From NCBI GenBank assembly GCA_021404685.1, contig QWHC01000005.1, forward strand, positions 1 through 64,000: 64,000 nucleotides of DNA. Direction: 5' to 3'. A program made the position numbers and the translations under genes. The notes under the pieces are model-generated. The model saw only the letters and a program-made list of their open reading frames with translations. It did not search any database and was not told the origin of the DNA. Origin of the DNA: Chloroflexi bacterium CFX4 (lineage in GTDB: Bacteria; Chloroflexota; Anaerolineae; Aggregatilineales; UBA2796). This document shows, piece by piece, positions 51,675-62,092 of the stretch. How positions within the stretch are numbered: the first letter of the stretch is position 1; the number at the start of each line of letters is the position of its first letter.

Positions 51675-51953
51675 GCGCTTCCTACTTTACAATGTGAGAC
51701 CTCGACGTGCCTATTGTGCCGCAAAACTAGGCAAAATGGGTAGCCGCATAAGGCACTAGGATTCGGTGACGTTTGTCACAAGCAACTGGTAAGCACAACG
51801 CACAAGGTGCGCGCTTATGCACTTTCATGGGTGGTTGGGTGTGCCAAATTTCCAAGCGCGGCGCACCGTATTGGCACAGGATGTGTTATACTTTTTTGCG
51901 GAAAACAGGACGAACAGAAAACCACAGCGCCCACGACAAGAGGAAATGCAACT

Positions 51954-52919
51954 ATGAAACGAATCGCCGTGATGACCAGCGGCGGCGATGCGCCGGGCAT
52001 GAACGCCGCTATCCGCGCCGTTGTGCGGACTGCTCTTTCAAAGGGCATTGAAGTCTATGGCATCCGCCAAGCCTATCGCGGCTTGCTGGCGGGCGATTTT
52101 GAACGCTTAACCAACCGCGAAGTGAGCGGCATTTTGCAGCGCGGGGGCACCATTCTGCAAACGGCGCGCAATGACGAATTTAAGACGCCACAGGGACAGC
52201 GGCGTGGCTTGCGGCGCCTGAATGAACACGGCATTGAGGGCTTGGTTGTGATTGGCGGCGATGGCAGTTTGCGCGGCGCGCTAGCACTCCACAATTTGGG
52301 CGTACCTGTGGTCGGTGTTCCGGGCAGCATTGATAACGATATTTGGGGCACCAACATGAGCATCGGCGTGGATACGGCGCTTAACACGATCCTTGACGCG
52401 CTCGACCGCCTGCGCGACACTGCCTCCAGCCATGAACGCGCCTTCCTGATCGAAGTGATGGGGCGTAACTGCGGCTATCTGGCGTTGATGTCCGGCATTT
52501 TGGGCGGCGCAGAACTCACGCTTATCCCTGAAAAGACGATGGAACTTGAAGAAATTGCCGCACGCCTTGAAGATGCTTATCTGCGCGGTAAAAATCATGC
52601 CATTGCTGTGATTGCCGAAGGCGCCAAGCACAAGATCACCGATATTGTGAAATACCTTGAAGGGCAGAATGTCGGCTTTGAGGTGCGGATCACGATTCTG
52701 GGTCATATTCAGCGCGGCGGCAGCCCAACTGCCTTTGATCGTCTGCTGGCATCGCGCTTGGGCATCAAGGCTGTGGAATGCCTGTGTAGCGGCGAACAGG
52801 GCATCATGGTTGGCTTGAATGGACGCGAAATCTCGCCGGTGCCGTTGGAAGAAGTGACCACCAAACACCGTCCCGCCAACCTTGAGTATTATGATATGGG
52901 CGAGATGCTCTCGCGCTAG
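51954..52919 (+). CDS. pfkA: ATP-dependent 6-phosphofructokinase
   Basis: A 321-residue PfkA that phosphorylates fructose 6-phosphate, the committed step of glycolysis. MTSGGDAPGMNAAIRAVV is the N-terminal ATP-binding start, VIGGDGSLRGA has Gly-Ser at the place where PPi-dependent enzymes have Asp, and PGSIDNDI has Gly where they have Lys, so ATP is the likely donor. Later GRNCGYLAL, LGHIQRGGSPTAFDR and the substrate-site residues are present. AGAGGA lies about 9 bases before the ATG. It is divergent from the thioesterase gene and a -10-like TATACT is at 51887-51892. It is convergent with the lipoprotein gene. Confidence 0.95.
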   Translation: MKRIAVMTSGGDAPGMNAAIRAVVRTALSKGIEVYGIRQAYRGLLAGDFERLTNREVSGILQRGGTILQTARNDEFKTPQGQRRGLRRLNEHGIEGLVVIGGDGSLRGALALHNLGVPVVGVPGSIDNDIWGTNMSIGVDTALNTILDALDRLRDTASSHERAFLIEVMGRNCGYLALMSGILGGAELTLIPEKTMELEEIAARLEDAYLRGKNHAIAVIAEGAKHKITDIVKYLEGQNVGFEVRITILGHIQRGGSPTAFDRLLASRLGIKAVECLCSGEQGIMVGLNGREISPVPLEEVTTKHRPANLEYYDMGEMLSR

Positions 52920-52934
52920 ATTGAGGGGGCGCGC

Positions 52935-53630
52935 CTAACGGCTGACGCGCACCTGCGTATAGAGCGTGCCATACAAGGCGCCACCGCTAATGCCGCTGAG
53001 ATCGGCGCTGCTTTGGCGCTGAAAGCCAAGCCGCAGCGGCACGCGCAGCGTCAGCAGGTCGGCGGCACGCATCGCCTCCCAAAAAATGGGATCGCTTAAG
53101 ACGATACCCTCAGGAAACTCCACACAGGCTAAGCGTAGTGTGGTTGGTTGGGCAGCATTCTCAGGCACAAAGCGCAGATTAGCGATCACGCCGCCATCCT
53201 CCGCAGGCTGAAGATCGCCAACCAGCGTCGCACGGATTGGCTCAGGGTCTAGGGCAGCGGTGACGCAGGGCGGTTGCAGAACGGTTGGGTAAAACTCCAC
53301 GCTGCCGCTCAGCGCACCATCCAATGCCACCTCCACAAGCGCTGTGCCAAAGAAGCGCACATCATCAAAAGTGATGCCTTCCCGCAGTTGCAGGTTGATA
53401 TCCACCAGCCATGTGCCAAGCAACGGCGCAAGGGCGTAGGGCAGCGTCGGAGTGGGCGAGGGCGCAAGCGTTGGTGTTGGCGCAAGCGTCACGATGCGGG
53501 TTGGAATGCGCGTCGGCTGTGGTGGACGCAAGGTTGCCGTTGGTGCAGGTGGTGGCGCGCACGCCACCACACTGAACATTAGGCATAAATACAGGAAGGC
53601 AAACTGCCGACTAGTCGTCGTCGTCGTCAT
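52935..53630 (-). CDS. Lipoprotein with Pro/Thr linker, start embedded in the upstream gene
   Basis: A 231-residue protein. From the ATG at 53630 the signal peptide is FLYLCLMFSVVAC with a good lipobox. A Pro/Thr-rich linker (residues 25-65) leads to a beta-rich domain of 160 residues with no family I recognise. Its start lies inside the last codons of the upstream kinase gene, in the +1 frame of that gene's poly-Asp codons. A GGAGG Shine-Dalgarno, also inside the kinase gene, is 11 bases before this ATG; another ATG at 53639 is too close to it. The two are thus overlapping and coupled, and the lipoprotein may work with the receptor kinase. Confidence 0.75.
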   Translation of the reverse strand: MTTTTTSRQFAFLYLCLMFSVVACAPPPAPTATLRPPQPTRIPTRIVTLAPTPTLAPSPTPTLPYALAPLLGTWLVDINLQLREGITFDDVRFFGTALVEVALDGALSGSVEFYPTVLQPPCVTAALDPEPIRATLVGDLQPAEDGGVIANLRFVPENAAQPTTLRLACVEFPEGIVLSDPIFWEAMRAADLLTLRVPLRLGFQRQSSADLSGISGGALYGTLYTQVRVSR

Positions 53631-56118
53631 CGTCGTCATCACCTCCACCGCCCGAACCACCGCTAGGCGTGGCAAGGCGTGGCTCAGATGGGCGTGCCGT
53701 GCTGATCACGGCAGGGCGCGGCGCAGTGGACTGTATTGTCGGTTGTACGGTTGCTGTGGCAGGCACACGTGTGCGCGTTGCGGTTGGCGTAAGTGTAGGG
53801 GTTGGCGTGGCGCTATAGGCTGCCAAGAGCGATTCAAGATGGGCGCGCCATTCTGCATTCTGCTGTGCATACGGGAAAGTGAGCGCAACACGAATGTTTT
53901 CCTGTGCCTTTTCGCGCTCGCCACGCGCAAAGTAGAGCGCTGCCTGTTCCACATAGGGCGTCCCCCACAGGTAGGTTGCCTCTTTAGCACGCTCAAAAGC
54001 GGCGATTGCCTCATCTGCCCTGCCAAGCAGTGCCAGAACGCGCCCTTCATCCGCATCGAGTTGGTGATCAAAGTGCGGGTTGAAGAATGGTGCTTCATAT
54101 TTCCATGCCTCAGGTTCGGCGCGCACAATTGCCAGCTTGTTGAGTGCCTCAGCGTAGTTGCCAGCATCACGGGCAAGCAATGCTTGTGTGTAGGCTGCCA
54201 GCGCGTTGTTTGGCTCAACCTTTTGGGCGGCGGCACTCCATTCAGCGGCAAGGGCAGGTTGATCCGTGATCCATGCCACATAAGACGCCTGTCCGAGATA
54301 TTGAGCATCCGACAACGCGGGATTAGGCGCTTGCGTTGTAATTGTGGTCGCATTAGTGAACAGCGAGAGTGCCTCACGCGGTTGTTTGTTCAGCAGGTAG
54401 GCAGCAGCAGTTTGCGGATGTTTCCATAGTTCAGGGCGCAGGCGCAGCGATTCTTCATAGTCGCGCACGGCATCGCCATAGCGCTGCGTTTGGTAGTAGA
54501 AGTTGCCGCGTGCAATACGCAGTTCGTCATCTTGGGGTGCCAGTTCAATGGCGCGGCTGAAATCAGTCTCTTTCTGTGGATTATTTTCTTCCACATCGTC
54601 CAGGGCAAGGGCGCGCAGCAGATAGACTGCCGAATCCTGTGAGCCGCGCTCAATTGCTAAGGTATAGAACATCACAGCACGCGGGCGGTCGTCAATGGGT
54701 GAATAATGATGATAAAAACCAATTGGGATATATGCCTCTGGGCGCTTGTTATCCTGCCCAATGGCTTGTTCGGCGCTCTGCTTGCCCGCCTCAAGCCGTT
54801 CGCGCTGGCTGCGAAACTGCACTAATACCCAGGCATTCAATGCCAGCAGATCATAGTTTTGTGGGTCGTTGGTAAGGGCAGACTGGGACGCTTCAAGGGC
54901 AGCTTCCAGCGAGCCGTTGGCGATCAATTCGCGCACTTTGGCAGTTAATTCAGCGTACTGTGGATCACTGACGGCGGCAACCGCGGTTGGCAAATCCATC
55001 GTGGCAGTGGCAGGTGGTGCTGCCACGATCTCCTCGCGGCGGGTAGGTGTTGCGGTGGCAGCGGGTGTTAAAGTAGGGGATGCTGTGGGCGTTGCGCTGG
55101 GCGCAGCCGCAACAAACACACCCAAGGGGCTGCCGCTGATTAAGGCGCCGACAAGCAGCACAATGCCGATCAGTATACCTACACCAAGCACAAAGGGCAG
55201 CACTGAGCGCCGCTCCGGCAGCAGAATTGTCTCAGGCGATTTGGCAGCCGGCGGGGCAAGATCAACAGTGTCTTCCGCTGAACCTATCTCGTGGGCAGCT
55301 TTTTCAGCCTGAACGAGTGCATCACGCAATTCCGCCGCACTTTGATAGCGCTGCGCCTTATCTTTTGCCAGTGCCTTGATCACAATCCGCTCAACTGTCT
55401 CAGGCAGATGCGGCACACGCGGACGCAGCGGCGGCAGCGGATCATTGATGTGCTTTAGGATCACGGCGTAAGGTGTATCGGCGTCGTAGGGCAGTTCGCC
55501 ACTGAGCATCTCGTAGAGCATCACGCCCAAGCTATAAATATCCGTGCGTTCGTCCACCTGTTCGCCACGTCCCGCCTCAGGACTCATGTAAGCAGGCGTG
55601 CCAACCGCCGCGCCAGACGCCGTTAAGCCTGTAGCACCTGCCAGTTTGGCGATGCCGAAATCCGTCAGGATCGGCTCGCCTGTTTTGCTCCACAGCACAT
55701 TGGCAGGCTTTATATCGCGGTGCAACATGCCGTTGGCGTGCGCGTAGGCGAGTGCATCTGCCAGTTTGCGTGCCACGCTCAGTGCTTGCGTTATGGGCAT
55801 CGCGCCGTGCTTTTGCAGGTGATTTTTGAGCGTTTCCGTCTCGACGTACTCCATGACCATGTAATATTCTTCGTCTTGAACGTCGAAATCTATCACCTGC
55901 ACAATATGTGGATGGCGCAATGTGCCAACCACACGCGCCTCTCGCCGAAAACGCTCAATGAAGCTGGCATCATCAGCGTATTGTGGGTGCATCACCTTCA
56001 CAGCAACAAAACGATCCATGCCCGGCTGATAAGCGCGGTAGACGGTTGCCATACCACCGCGCCCTAGCCGCTCAATGATCTGATATTTACCGAGCGTTTG
56101 TCCACTCAAGTCTGCCAT
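53611..56118 (-). CDS. Receptor-like Ser/Thr protein kinase with TPR region and poly-Asp end
   Basis: An 835-residue kinase. The start ATG at 56118 is chosen since the kinase domain begins there. Gly loop LGRGGMATVY, Lys41 in VAVKV, HRDIKPANVL, DFGIAKL and GTPAYMSPEAG are present. One membrane helix (FVLGVGILIGIVLLVGALISG) lies near residues 322-343. A Pro/Thr/Ala linker is followed by about ten TPR-like repeats (residues 385-760) outside the membrane, a second Thr/Pro stretch, and GGSGGGGDDDDDDDDD at the very end. External TPRs may bind peptides or other proteins. It is followed, with overlap, by a lipoprotein gene and is downstream of ilvD. Confidence 0.92.
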   Translation of the reverse strand: MADLSGQTLGKYQIIERLGRGGMATVYRAYQPGMDRFVAVKVMHPQYADDASFIERFRREARVVGTLRHPHIVQVIDFDVQDEEYYMVMEYVETETLKNHLQKHGAMPITQALSVARKLADALAYAHANGMLHRDIKPANVLWSKTGEPILTDFGIAKLAGATGLTASGAAVGTPAYMSPEAGRGEQVDERTDIYSLGVMLYEMLSGELPYDADTPYAVILKHINDPLPPLRPRVPHLPETVERIVIKALAKDKAQRYQSAAELRDALVQAEKAAHEIGSAEDTVDLAPPAAKSPETILLPERRSVLPFVLGVGILIGIVLLVGALISGSPLGVFVAAAPSATPTASPTLTPAATATPTRREEIVAAPPATATMDLPTAVAAVSDPQYAELTAKVRELIANGSLEAALEASQSALTNDPQNYDLLALNAWVLVQFRSQRERLEAGKQSAEQAIGQDNKRPEAYIPIGFYHHYSPIDDRPRAVMFYTLAIERGSQDSAVYLLRALALDDVEENNPQKETDFSRAIELAPQDDELRIARGNFYYQTQRYGDAVRDYEESLRLRPELWKHPQTAAAYLLNKQPREALSLFTNATTITTQAPNPALSDAQYLGQASYVAWITDQPALAAEWSAAAQKVEPNNALAAYTQALLARDAGNYAEALNKLAIVRAEPEAWKYEAPFFNPHFDHQLDADEGRVLALLGRADEAIAAFERAKEATYLWGTPYVEQAALYFARGEREKAQENIRVALTFPYAQQNAEWRAHLESLLAAYSATPTPTLTPTATRTRVPATATVQPTIQSTAPRPAVISTARPSEPRLATPSGGSGGGGDDDDDDDDD

Positions 56119-56151
56119 ACAGCCAAAAATCCTTCCTATAACAACACGAAA

Positions 56152-56177
56152 AGCAGGCGGTTTGTCCACCGCTTGCT
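56152..56177 (-). terminator. Terminator-like hairpin between ilvD and the kinase gene
   Basis: A 10-bp imperfect stem (AGCAAGCGGT/ACCGCCTGCT on the minus strand, one mismatch) with a six-base loop is followed by TTTT on the minus strand. It lies 16 bases after the ilvD stop, in the gap before the kinase gene. Confidence 0.5.
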
Positions 56178-56192
56178 TGCTTTACCGACCCG

Positions 56193-57887
56193 TTAGAGTG
56201 AAAGAGTCACTGCCCCTTCCGCTGCGGATTGTACCAAGCGTGCGTATTTGGCGAACACGCCTTGCTTATAGCGCGGTTCGGGTGCTTGCCATGCGGCGCG
56301 CCGCTCTGCCCAATCCGCCTCGCTCAGTTCAACATTCACTTGGCGGGCCTCTACATCAATGCTGATGATGTCGCCTTCGCGCAGCAACCCAATCGGACCG
56401 CCAAGCGCCGCCTCTGGCGAGACATGCCCCAACATCAAGCCGCGTGTGGCACCGCTGAAGCGCCCATCGGTCAGCAGCGCTACAGAGCCGCCTAAATCTG
56501 CGCCGGCGATGGCTGCCGTCACTGCCAGCATCTCTTGCATCCCAGGTCCGCCGACGGGTCCCTCGTAGCGGATGACGACCACATCGCCCGCCACAATCTG
56601 ATTGTTGTAGACAGCTTGAAGGGCTTCCGCCTCACTGTTGAACACACGCGCAGGTCCGCGGTGTGTAAGGCGCTCATAGCCAAAGAGCTTGACCACAGCA
56701 CCATCCGGCGCAAGGTTGCCACGCAAGATGACCAAGCCGCCGGTTGCCTTGATCGGGTTGCTCAGTGGGCGAATCACCTCTTGGTTGGGTGTTTCTTGAG
56801 CGTTGGCGGCTTCTTCGGCGATAGTCTTGCCCGTGACGGTGAGGCATTCGCCATGCAGATAGCCACCTTCCAGTAAGCGCTTTGCCAGCAGCGGAATGCC
56901 ACCAGCGCGAGTCATATCGGTGGCAACGAACCGTCCGCCCGGCTTCAGATCGCAGAGCAGCGGTGTGCTTTCGCTTAGGTGATGAATTTCTTCCAGCGAG
57001 AGCGCGATGCCTGCTTCACGGGCAATTGCCAACATATGCAGCACGCCATTGGTCGAGCCGCCAGTTGCTGCGATGGAGCGCACGGCGTTCTCGATAGATT
57101 GGCGCGTTACAACGTGCGATGGACGCCGATCCGCGGCGATCAGTTCCATGATAAGCTGCCCAGCGCGATAGGCTGCATCGTCCTTCGCGCTATCCATAGC
57201 TGGCACACCGGCAAAGCGCATCGGACACATGCCCAAAATCTCGATAGCGGTTGCCATCGTATTGGCGGTGAACTGTCCGCCGCAAGCGCCGGGTCCAGGG
57301 CAGGCAACCGACTCGATAGCGTGCAATTCCTCGAGCGAGATTTTGCCTTTGGTGTAGGCGCCAATTGCCTCATACACATCTTGAATGGTGACATCTTTAC
57401 CGTTATAGCTGCCGGGTGCAATCGAGCCGCCGTAGAGCGCCAGCGCCGGAATATCGCAGCGGATCAAGCCCATCACGGTGCCGGGGATGGTCTTATCGCA
57501 AGCGTTGAGGGCGATCACACCGTCGAAGGCGTTGGCGCGCACGATCAGCTCAATCGAGTCGGCGATCACCTCACGGCTGATCAGCGACGCCTTCATGCCT
57601 TCCGTCCCCATGGTGATGCCATCGGAGATGCTGACTGTGTTGAACTCCAAAGGCGTGCCGCCAGCAGCTTTAATGCCTTCCCGCACTTTTGCTGCCAAAC
57701 GCCGCAAATGCCAGTTGCACGGACCGATCTCGATCCATGTGTTGGCAATAGCAATAATTGGCTTATTCAGGTCGTCATCGGTCAAGCCAATTGCCTTGAA
57801 CATGCTGCGTGCGCCGGCGCGGTTGGCGCCTTCCAGCAAAACGCGGCTACGCGCATTGAGTTGTGTAGTTGTACCGTTGCCTGTCAT
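56193..57887 (-). CDS. ilvD: Dihydroxy-acid dehydratase
   Basis: A 564-residue IlvD that dehydrates dihydroxy-acids to 2-keto acids in branched-chain amino acid and CoA precursor synthesis. Iron-sulphur ligand cysteines are seen in [16 protein letters not shown] and [17 protein letters not shown]; the third and the Lys-containing DKT motif are typical. ATG at 57887 has AGGATG 9 bases upstream; a longer start would add non-conserved residues. Length is normal. No other ilv or leu genes are adjacent. It is downstream of a GH13 enzyme gene on the same strand. Confidence 0.95.
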   Translation of the reverse strand: MTGNGTTTQLNARSRVLLEGANRAGARSMFKAIGLTDDDLNKPIIAIANTWIEIGPCNWHLRRLAAKVREGIKAAGGTPLEFNTVSISDGITMGTEGMKASLISREVIADSIELIVRANAFDGVIALNACDKTIPGTVMGLIRCDIPALALYGGSIAPGSYNGKDVTIQDVYEAIGAYTKGKISLEELHAIESVACPGPGACGGQFTANTMATAIEILGMCPMRFAGVPAMDSAKDDAAYRAGQLIMELIAADRRPSHVVTRQSIENAVRSIAATGGSTNGVLHMLAIAREAGIALSLEEIHHLSESTPLLCDLKPGGRFVATDMTRAGGIPLLAKRLLEGGYLHGECLTVTGKTIAEEAANAQETPNQEVIRPLSNPIKATGGLVILRGNLAPDGAVVKLFGYERLTHRGPARVFNSEAEALQAVYNNQIVAGDVVVIRYEGPVGGPGMQEMLAVTAAIAGADLGGSVALLTDGRFSGATRGLMLGHVSPEAALGGPIGLLREGDIISIDVEARQVNVELSEADWAERRAAWQAPEPRYKQGVFAKYARLVQSAAEGAVTLSL

Positions 57888-57967
57888 GCGAAAACATCCT
57901 TTTGTGTGCCAACAATTCCTAAAGGCAATGCCTAACGATTGTACGGCAACGGCGCAACCGTGCAAAG

Positions 57968-59803
57968 TCAGCCTTGCTTCCCTAAGACAAATCCGAAGGG
58001 TTCTAGGCGCTGTTTGGGCGAAAGTGGCTCGCCTGTGAAGGCATCGCGCCAGCCAACGTTCGGCAGATCGAAGGACTGCGGCACGCCGAACAGGTTAAGC
58101 GCAACCAAGACGGTTTCGCTGGCAGCGCGCCGCAGATAGCCATACCGTCCGTTCATCGGATCAACCAGCCATGCGGAGCGCGTACCATTCCGCAGCGCCG
58201 ATAGCTCACGGCGCAGCTTGATCAAGCGCTGATAGAAAGTGAACAGTTCGCGCTGCTGCTGTTCAGGCTCCCAGAGCATAGGCAGGCGCGATTCTTCCAT
58301 AATGGCGAACTCGCCTTGCCGAATATCGCGGCGTTGGCTCAGCCCAACTTCGGTGCCATAGTAGATAATTGGCACGGCGCTCAGTGTGAATTGGCAGACG
58401 GCTGCCAACATCAGGCGGCGCATATCGCCACGCGCTGCCCACAGGAAGCGGTTCATGTCGTGGTTATCCAAAAAGCTGAAGCGTGCCAGATTGCGCCCGC
58501 CAAAATATGCCTCGTGCGCGTTCTGGAACTGCTCAAAAGTGGCGGCATCTATGCTTTCATAGGCAAATAGCTTACGGGCATTTTGCAGCCAGTTAAAGTC
58601 TAAAACGCCGTCCATAACGCCTTCATAGGTGCGGAGCAGGCGTGGCGTCTCGACGATCTCGCCAAAATGGACGCTTTGTGGGTTGGCGCTTTTCACAGCG
58701 GTATAGTAATCCGTCCAAAAGTCGTGGCTGGGTCCGTAGGCATAATCAAGGCGAAAACCATCTACGCCAAATTCTTGCAGCCAATAGATAGCGCTCTCGA
58801 TGACGTAGCGGCGGGCAACGGGATTCTCGTTGTTCAACTGCGGCAGCGAGCGCACACCAAAGAAAGTTTCATACTGATCGGGATAATTGGTAAAGGTGTA
58901 GTAATCGCGGTAGGGTGAGTCTGGTTTGGTGCTGGCAGATTCAAAGAAGGGATGTTTATTGGAAGTGTGGTTTGGCACAAAGTCTAAAATAACTTTCATG
59001 CCGCGCCGATGTGCTTCGTCAACCAATGCTTTTAAGTCGGCACGGGTACCAAGTCGCGGCTCGATGCTGCGGAAATTGGTGGCATCATAGCCGTGATGTG
59101 ATGGGCTGGGACACAATGGCGAGAGCCACAGCGCGTTCACACCTAACTCACACAGATAATCCAACTTGCTATGCACGCCGCGCAGCGTGCCACCGAAAAA
59201 GTCGCTAAGGTGTTCGGCGGGCGCAAATTTACGTCCCGGTGTGGGTGCAAAGCGATCTAGGAAGATGTGATAAAAGACGGATTCTTGCACCCAACTTGGC
59301 ACAGTGTGCCGATCCACTGCATAGGAAAAGACGCTGCGCCCGCGTTCATCCTGCGCCCACAGCCGCACACCGTCTTGGGTTAAGCCGCTCACCAAAAAGC
59401 GGACGGTTTTACCCTCAGGTTGGGCGGGCAGTTCACCGCTGAAGTGGCGCACATAGCCCCATAAAAGTGTGTTCCATTCCAGCGCGCCGCGCATGGTAGG
59501 CAGCGTGCGTGTGTTATCTGCGCCAAGCTGTGGTGGGCTGCCATCCAGTGTGTAGTGGATGAACACTTCCAGTACGGGCGCCGCTGGGCCGGCAGTAATC
59601 TCGATCTGAACAGGTTGATCGGGCTTCGGATCACGCGGCGTCATCTGATACTCGAAGGCTAAACCTTCCTGCCCGTTGATAAGCGCTTGTAACCGTTGGC
59701 TATCGCTGGCGAGGGTGCCAAAAATGAAATCCGAGAGGCTGACAGAAGCAGAAAGCGCTGCAACGGTCTGCGTCTCCAGTTTATTGGGCGTTCGATCAGT
59801 CAT
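57968..59803 (-). CDS. GH13 alpha-amylase family enzyme, neopullulanase/cyclomaltodextrinase-like
   Basis: A 611-residue cytoplasmic glycosidase. Residues 40-160 form an N-terminal beta-domain (CBM34-like in placement), and the barrel starts about [13 protein letters not shown]. Catalytic residues are the nucleophile Asp in GFRLDYAYG, acid/base Glu in HFGEIVE, and the third Asp in [20 protein letters not shown] carries the conserved region I. The C-terminal beta domain ends in LGKQG. It likely hydrolyses alpha-1,4-glucans or cyclodextrins. It may work on glucan made by the amylosucrase at 25989, which is 30 kb away; that link is inference. ilvD follows after 80 bases. Confidence 0.9.
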   Translation of the reverse strand: MTDRTPNKLETQTVAALSASVSLSDFIFGTLASDSQRLQALINGQEGLAFEYQMTPRDPKPDQPVQIEITAGPAAPVLEVFIHYTLDGSPPQLGADNTRTLPTMRGALEWNTLLWGYVRHFSGELPAQPEGKTVRFLVSGLTQDGVRLWAQDERGRSVFSYAVDRHTVPSWVQESVFYHIFLDRFAPTPGRKFAPAEHLSDFFGGTLRGVHSKLDYLCELGVNALWLSPLCPSPSHHGYDATNFRSIEPRLGTRADLKALVDEAHRRGMKVILDFVPNHTSNKHPFFESASTKPDSPYRDYYTFTNYPDQYETFFGVRSLPQLNNENPVARRYVIESAIYWLQEFGVDGFRLDYAYGPSHDFWTDYYTAVKSANPQSVHFGEIVETPRLLRTYEGVMDGVLDFNWLQNARKLFAYESIDAATFEQFQNAHEAYFGGRNLARFSFLDNHDMNRFLWAARGDMRRLMLAAVCQFTLSAVPIIYYGTEVGLSQRRDIRQGEFAIMEESRLPMLWEPEQQQRELFTFYQRLIKLRRELSALRNGTRSAWLVDPMNGRYGYLRRAASETVLVALNLFGVPQSFDLPNVGWRDAFTGEPLSPKQRLEPFGFVLGKQG

Positions 59804-60086
59804 TATCTAGAACAATCCTTGCCTAGCATTAAGGATAAAAATTATGGGTATTATGCTGTGGTATGGTGTTGGGACGGTTTGATTATATGCCAGAGCAGCG
59901 CAAAACATGCTATAAAATCATTGTTGCATCTTGCAAACAGTTTCTAGACAAAAGGTAGCACCTCACTTCTATTTGCGTTGCCGAGCGCTTGCGTCGAGGC
60001 GCGCCAAGCCATGTCCCACAGCGCGCTTTGCAGGAATCAGCTTCCTCTGCGCGAAAAGATTTTGGTGGTGTCCCTCAGCCACCTTA

Positions 60087-60115
60087 TTGACTCGCTATGG
60101 CAATCGGTTTACACT
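60087..60115 (+). promoter_or_regulatory. sigma70-like promoter of the hexosaminidase gene
   Basis: TTGACT (60087-60092), a 17-base spacer and TACACT (60110-60115). The start site would be near 60122, just before the operator. Confidence 0.78.
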
Positions 60116-60127
60116 AGAATAGCATTA

Positions 60128-60141
60128 TGAGAGCGCTCCCA
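60128..60141 (+). promoter_or_regulatory. LacI-family operator-like site
   Basis: TGAGAGCGCTCCCA is a 14-base palindrome with one mismatch, centred on GCGC. It matches the TGGGAGCGCTCCCA type bound by CebR and related LacI-family sugar repressors except at one position. It lies 12 bases after the -10 box, where a bound repressor would block early transcription. No lacI-type gene is in the window. Confidence 0.65.
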
Positions 60142-60175
60142 TTGCCTAGATTACTTGCCAACAGGAAAATTTGCC

Positions 60176-62023
60176 ATGTCTATTTTACAATTACTGCCAC
60201 ATCCGCAAAAGCTGACGCCTGCCGAAGGCAGTTATCCTTTGCAGAGTGGCAAACGCATCAGCATCCCCAGCCCAAGCCTGCTTTTTACTGCCCAACGCTT
60301 GCAAGCGAGCCTTGCCGCACGCGGTATTCACTGGGAAATTGTGATCGGCAGCAGCGACTCGGATCAGGTGGCGGTGCGGATGCTGCGCCAGAGCGCACCC
60401 GCGGAGCTAGAAAACGCCTATCAAGTTCGCATCACGCCCGAAGGCATTAGCCTGATTGGCAGCCAAAACACTGCCACCCTTTGGAATGCCACCCTTACCC
60501 TCATCCAGATCATCGAGCAAAGCACCGACGCTTTACCTTGCTTGAACATTGACGACCAGCCCGATTTTGCCCGCCGCGGCGTGATGCTGGACATCAGCCG
60601 TGACCGTGTGCCAACTCTAGAGACGCTCTACGCGCTAATTGACCTGCTGGCAAGCTGGAAGATCAACGAAGTGCAGCTTTATACCGAGCACACCTTTGCC
60701 TATCAAAAACATCAAGTGGTGTGGCAGCACGCCTCGCCCATGACAGGTGAAGAAATCCTTGCGCTGGATCGCTTCTGTCGTGATCGCTTCATAGACCTTG
60801 TGCCGAACCAGAACAGCTTTGGGCATATGCACCGTTGGCTGATGCACCCGCACTATCAGCACCTTGCCGAAGTGCCTGAAGGCTTTTCGTTCAGTTTGGC
60901 GCTCACGCCGCGCCCGTTCGGAATCTCGCCCGCCGTCAAGGAGTCGTTGCCTTTCCTGGCAGGGCTGTACGATGAACTGCTGCCACACTTTAGCAGCCAA
61001 TATTTTAACGTCGGCTGCGACGAAACCTTTGATCTGGGCAAAGGGCGCAGCAAGGCCTTGGTGGAACAGCAGGGCGTTGGGCGCGTCTACCTAGATTTTT
61101 TGAAGCAGGTGGCAGACCTTGTGCGCGAACGTGGGCGCACCATGATGTTCTGGGGCGATATTATCATCTCGCACCCTGACTTGGTGCCAGAACTGCCCAA
61201 AGATGCCGTAGCGCTGGAATGGGGCTACGAGGCAAACCATCCTTTTGAGCGCAACAGCGCACTCTTTGCCAAATCCGGCGTGCCGTTCTATGTCTGTCCC
61301 GGCACGTCTTCATGGCAGAGCCTTGTTGGACGCACTGATAATATGCTGGGCAACCTGCGGAATGCCGCCGAAAACGGCAAGCAGAACGGCGCACGCGGCT
61401 TCCTGAACACCGACTGGGGTGATTTTGGGCATTGGCAGCAGCCCATGGTCAGTTATGCAGGCTTTGCCTATGGTGCGGCTGTCTCGTGGGCATATGCCGC
61501 GAACAAGGATGCCGATCTCGGCACGCTGCTCAGCCGCTATGCTTTCCGCGATTCGACCAATGCGCTTGGGCAGCTTGCCCTTGATCTCGGCAATGTCTAC
61601 CGCATTCTGAAAGCGCCGCATAATAACTGCGCGCTGATGGTGCGCGCTTTGTTCTCGCCTATGCAGCAAATCCGTGAGGGCTATTTCATCTATCGTGGCA
61701 GTGAGCCGATTCGGACTGAGGCTGGCGAAGTGCGCGAGGCGATGGCACACATGCAAACGCTGGCAGCGCGCCTTGAGAGCGTCCGTCCCGCCGATCCGTA
61801 CATCGTGCGCGAATACCGCACCGCGATTGCTTTATGGCTGCACGGCTGCAAGCGCCTGCTCAAAGCGGCGGATGACTCCGCTTACAGCAATGCGGAGATG
61901 GCAGCCGATCTGCGCCCGCTGATGGGCGCCTTTGCCGCCGATTGGTTGCATCGCAGCCGACCAGGTGGCTTAGGTGATAGTCTGACTCGCATGGCGCGCT
62001 TATTAGCGGAATATGAATCTTAG
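60176..62023 (+). CDS. GH20-like beta-N-acetylhexosaminidase
   Basis: A 615-residue glycosidase. Residues 1-125 are the N-terminal alpha/beta domain (LLPHPQKLTPAEGSYPL, YQVRITPEGISLIG) of GH20 enzymes. The barrel starts at FARRGVMLDISRDRVP. The catalytic Asp-Glu pair is in YFNVGCDETFDLG. A later ALEWGYEANHPF and NTDWGDFGHW belong to the substrate pocket. It has no signal peptide, so it is cytoplasmic and would act on imported GlcNAc- or GalNAc-ended oligosaccharides, such as chitobiose or muropeptide sugars. The ATG at 60176 has AGGAAA 8 bases upstream. It is controlled by a strong promoter and a LacI-type operator. Confidence 0.85.
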   Translation: MSILQLLPHPQKLTPAEGSYPLQSGKRISIPSPSLLFTAQRLQASLAARGIHWEIVIGSSDSDQVAVRMLRQSAPAELENAYQVRITPEGISLIGSQNTATLWNATLTLIQIIEQSTDALPCLNIDDQPDFARRGVMLDISRDRVPTLETLYALIDLLASWKINEVQLYTEHTFAYQKHQVVWQHASPMTGEEILALDRFCRDRFIDLVPNQNSFGHMHRWLMHPHYQHLAEVPEGFSFSLALTPRPFGISPAVKESLPFLAGLYDELLPHFSSQYFNVGCDETFDLGKGRSKALVEQQGVGRVYLDFLKQVADLVRERGRTMMFWGDIIISHPDLVPELPKDAVALEWGYEANHPFERNSALFAKSGVPFYVCPGTSSWQSLVGRTDNMLGNLRNAAENGKQNGARGFLNTDWGDFGHWQQPMVSYAGFAYGAAVSWAYAANKDADLGTLLSRYAFRDSTNALGQLALDLGNVYRILKAPHNNCALMVRALFSPMQQIREGYFIYRGSEPIRTEAGEVREAMAHMQTLAARLESVRPADPYIVREYRTAIALWLHGCKRLLKAADDSAYSNAEMAADLRPLMGAFAADWLHRSRPGGLGDSLTRMARLLAEYES

Positions 62024-62092
62024 GCACTCCACAAGTAGGCAGCGCTATACTATGCGTTGGGTGCTTTGCCTACCTCAGAATGGAGGAGAAGT

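Larger units (their letters stand above)
59804..60175. other. Intergenic region between divergent glycosidase genes
   Basis: A 372-base gap with no gene I can support. The left 130 bases are AT-rich and should hold the promoter of the minus-strand GH13 gene, but no clear pair of boxes is found. The right part holds the promoter and LacI-type operator of the hexosaminidase gene, listed separately. Confidence 0.6.

Noticed and set aside
53452-54429. 325-codon plus-strand frame
   Set aside because: Antisense of the TPR kinase and lipoprotein; Arg/Cys-rich and without motifs.
56979-57935. 318-codon plus-strand frame
   Set aside because: Antisense of ilvD; composition typical of a shadow frame.
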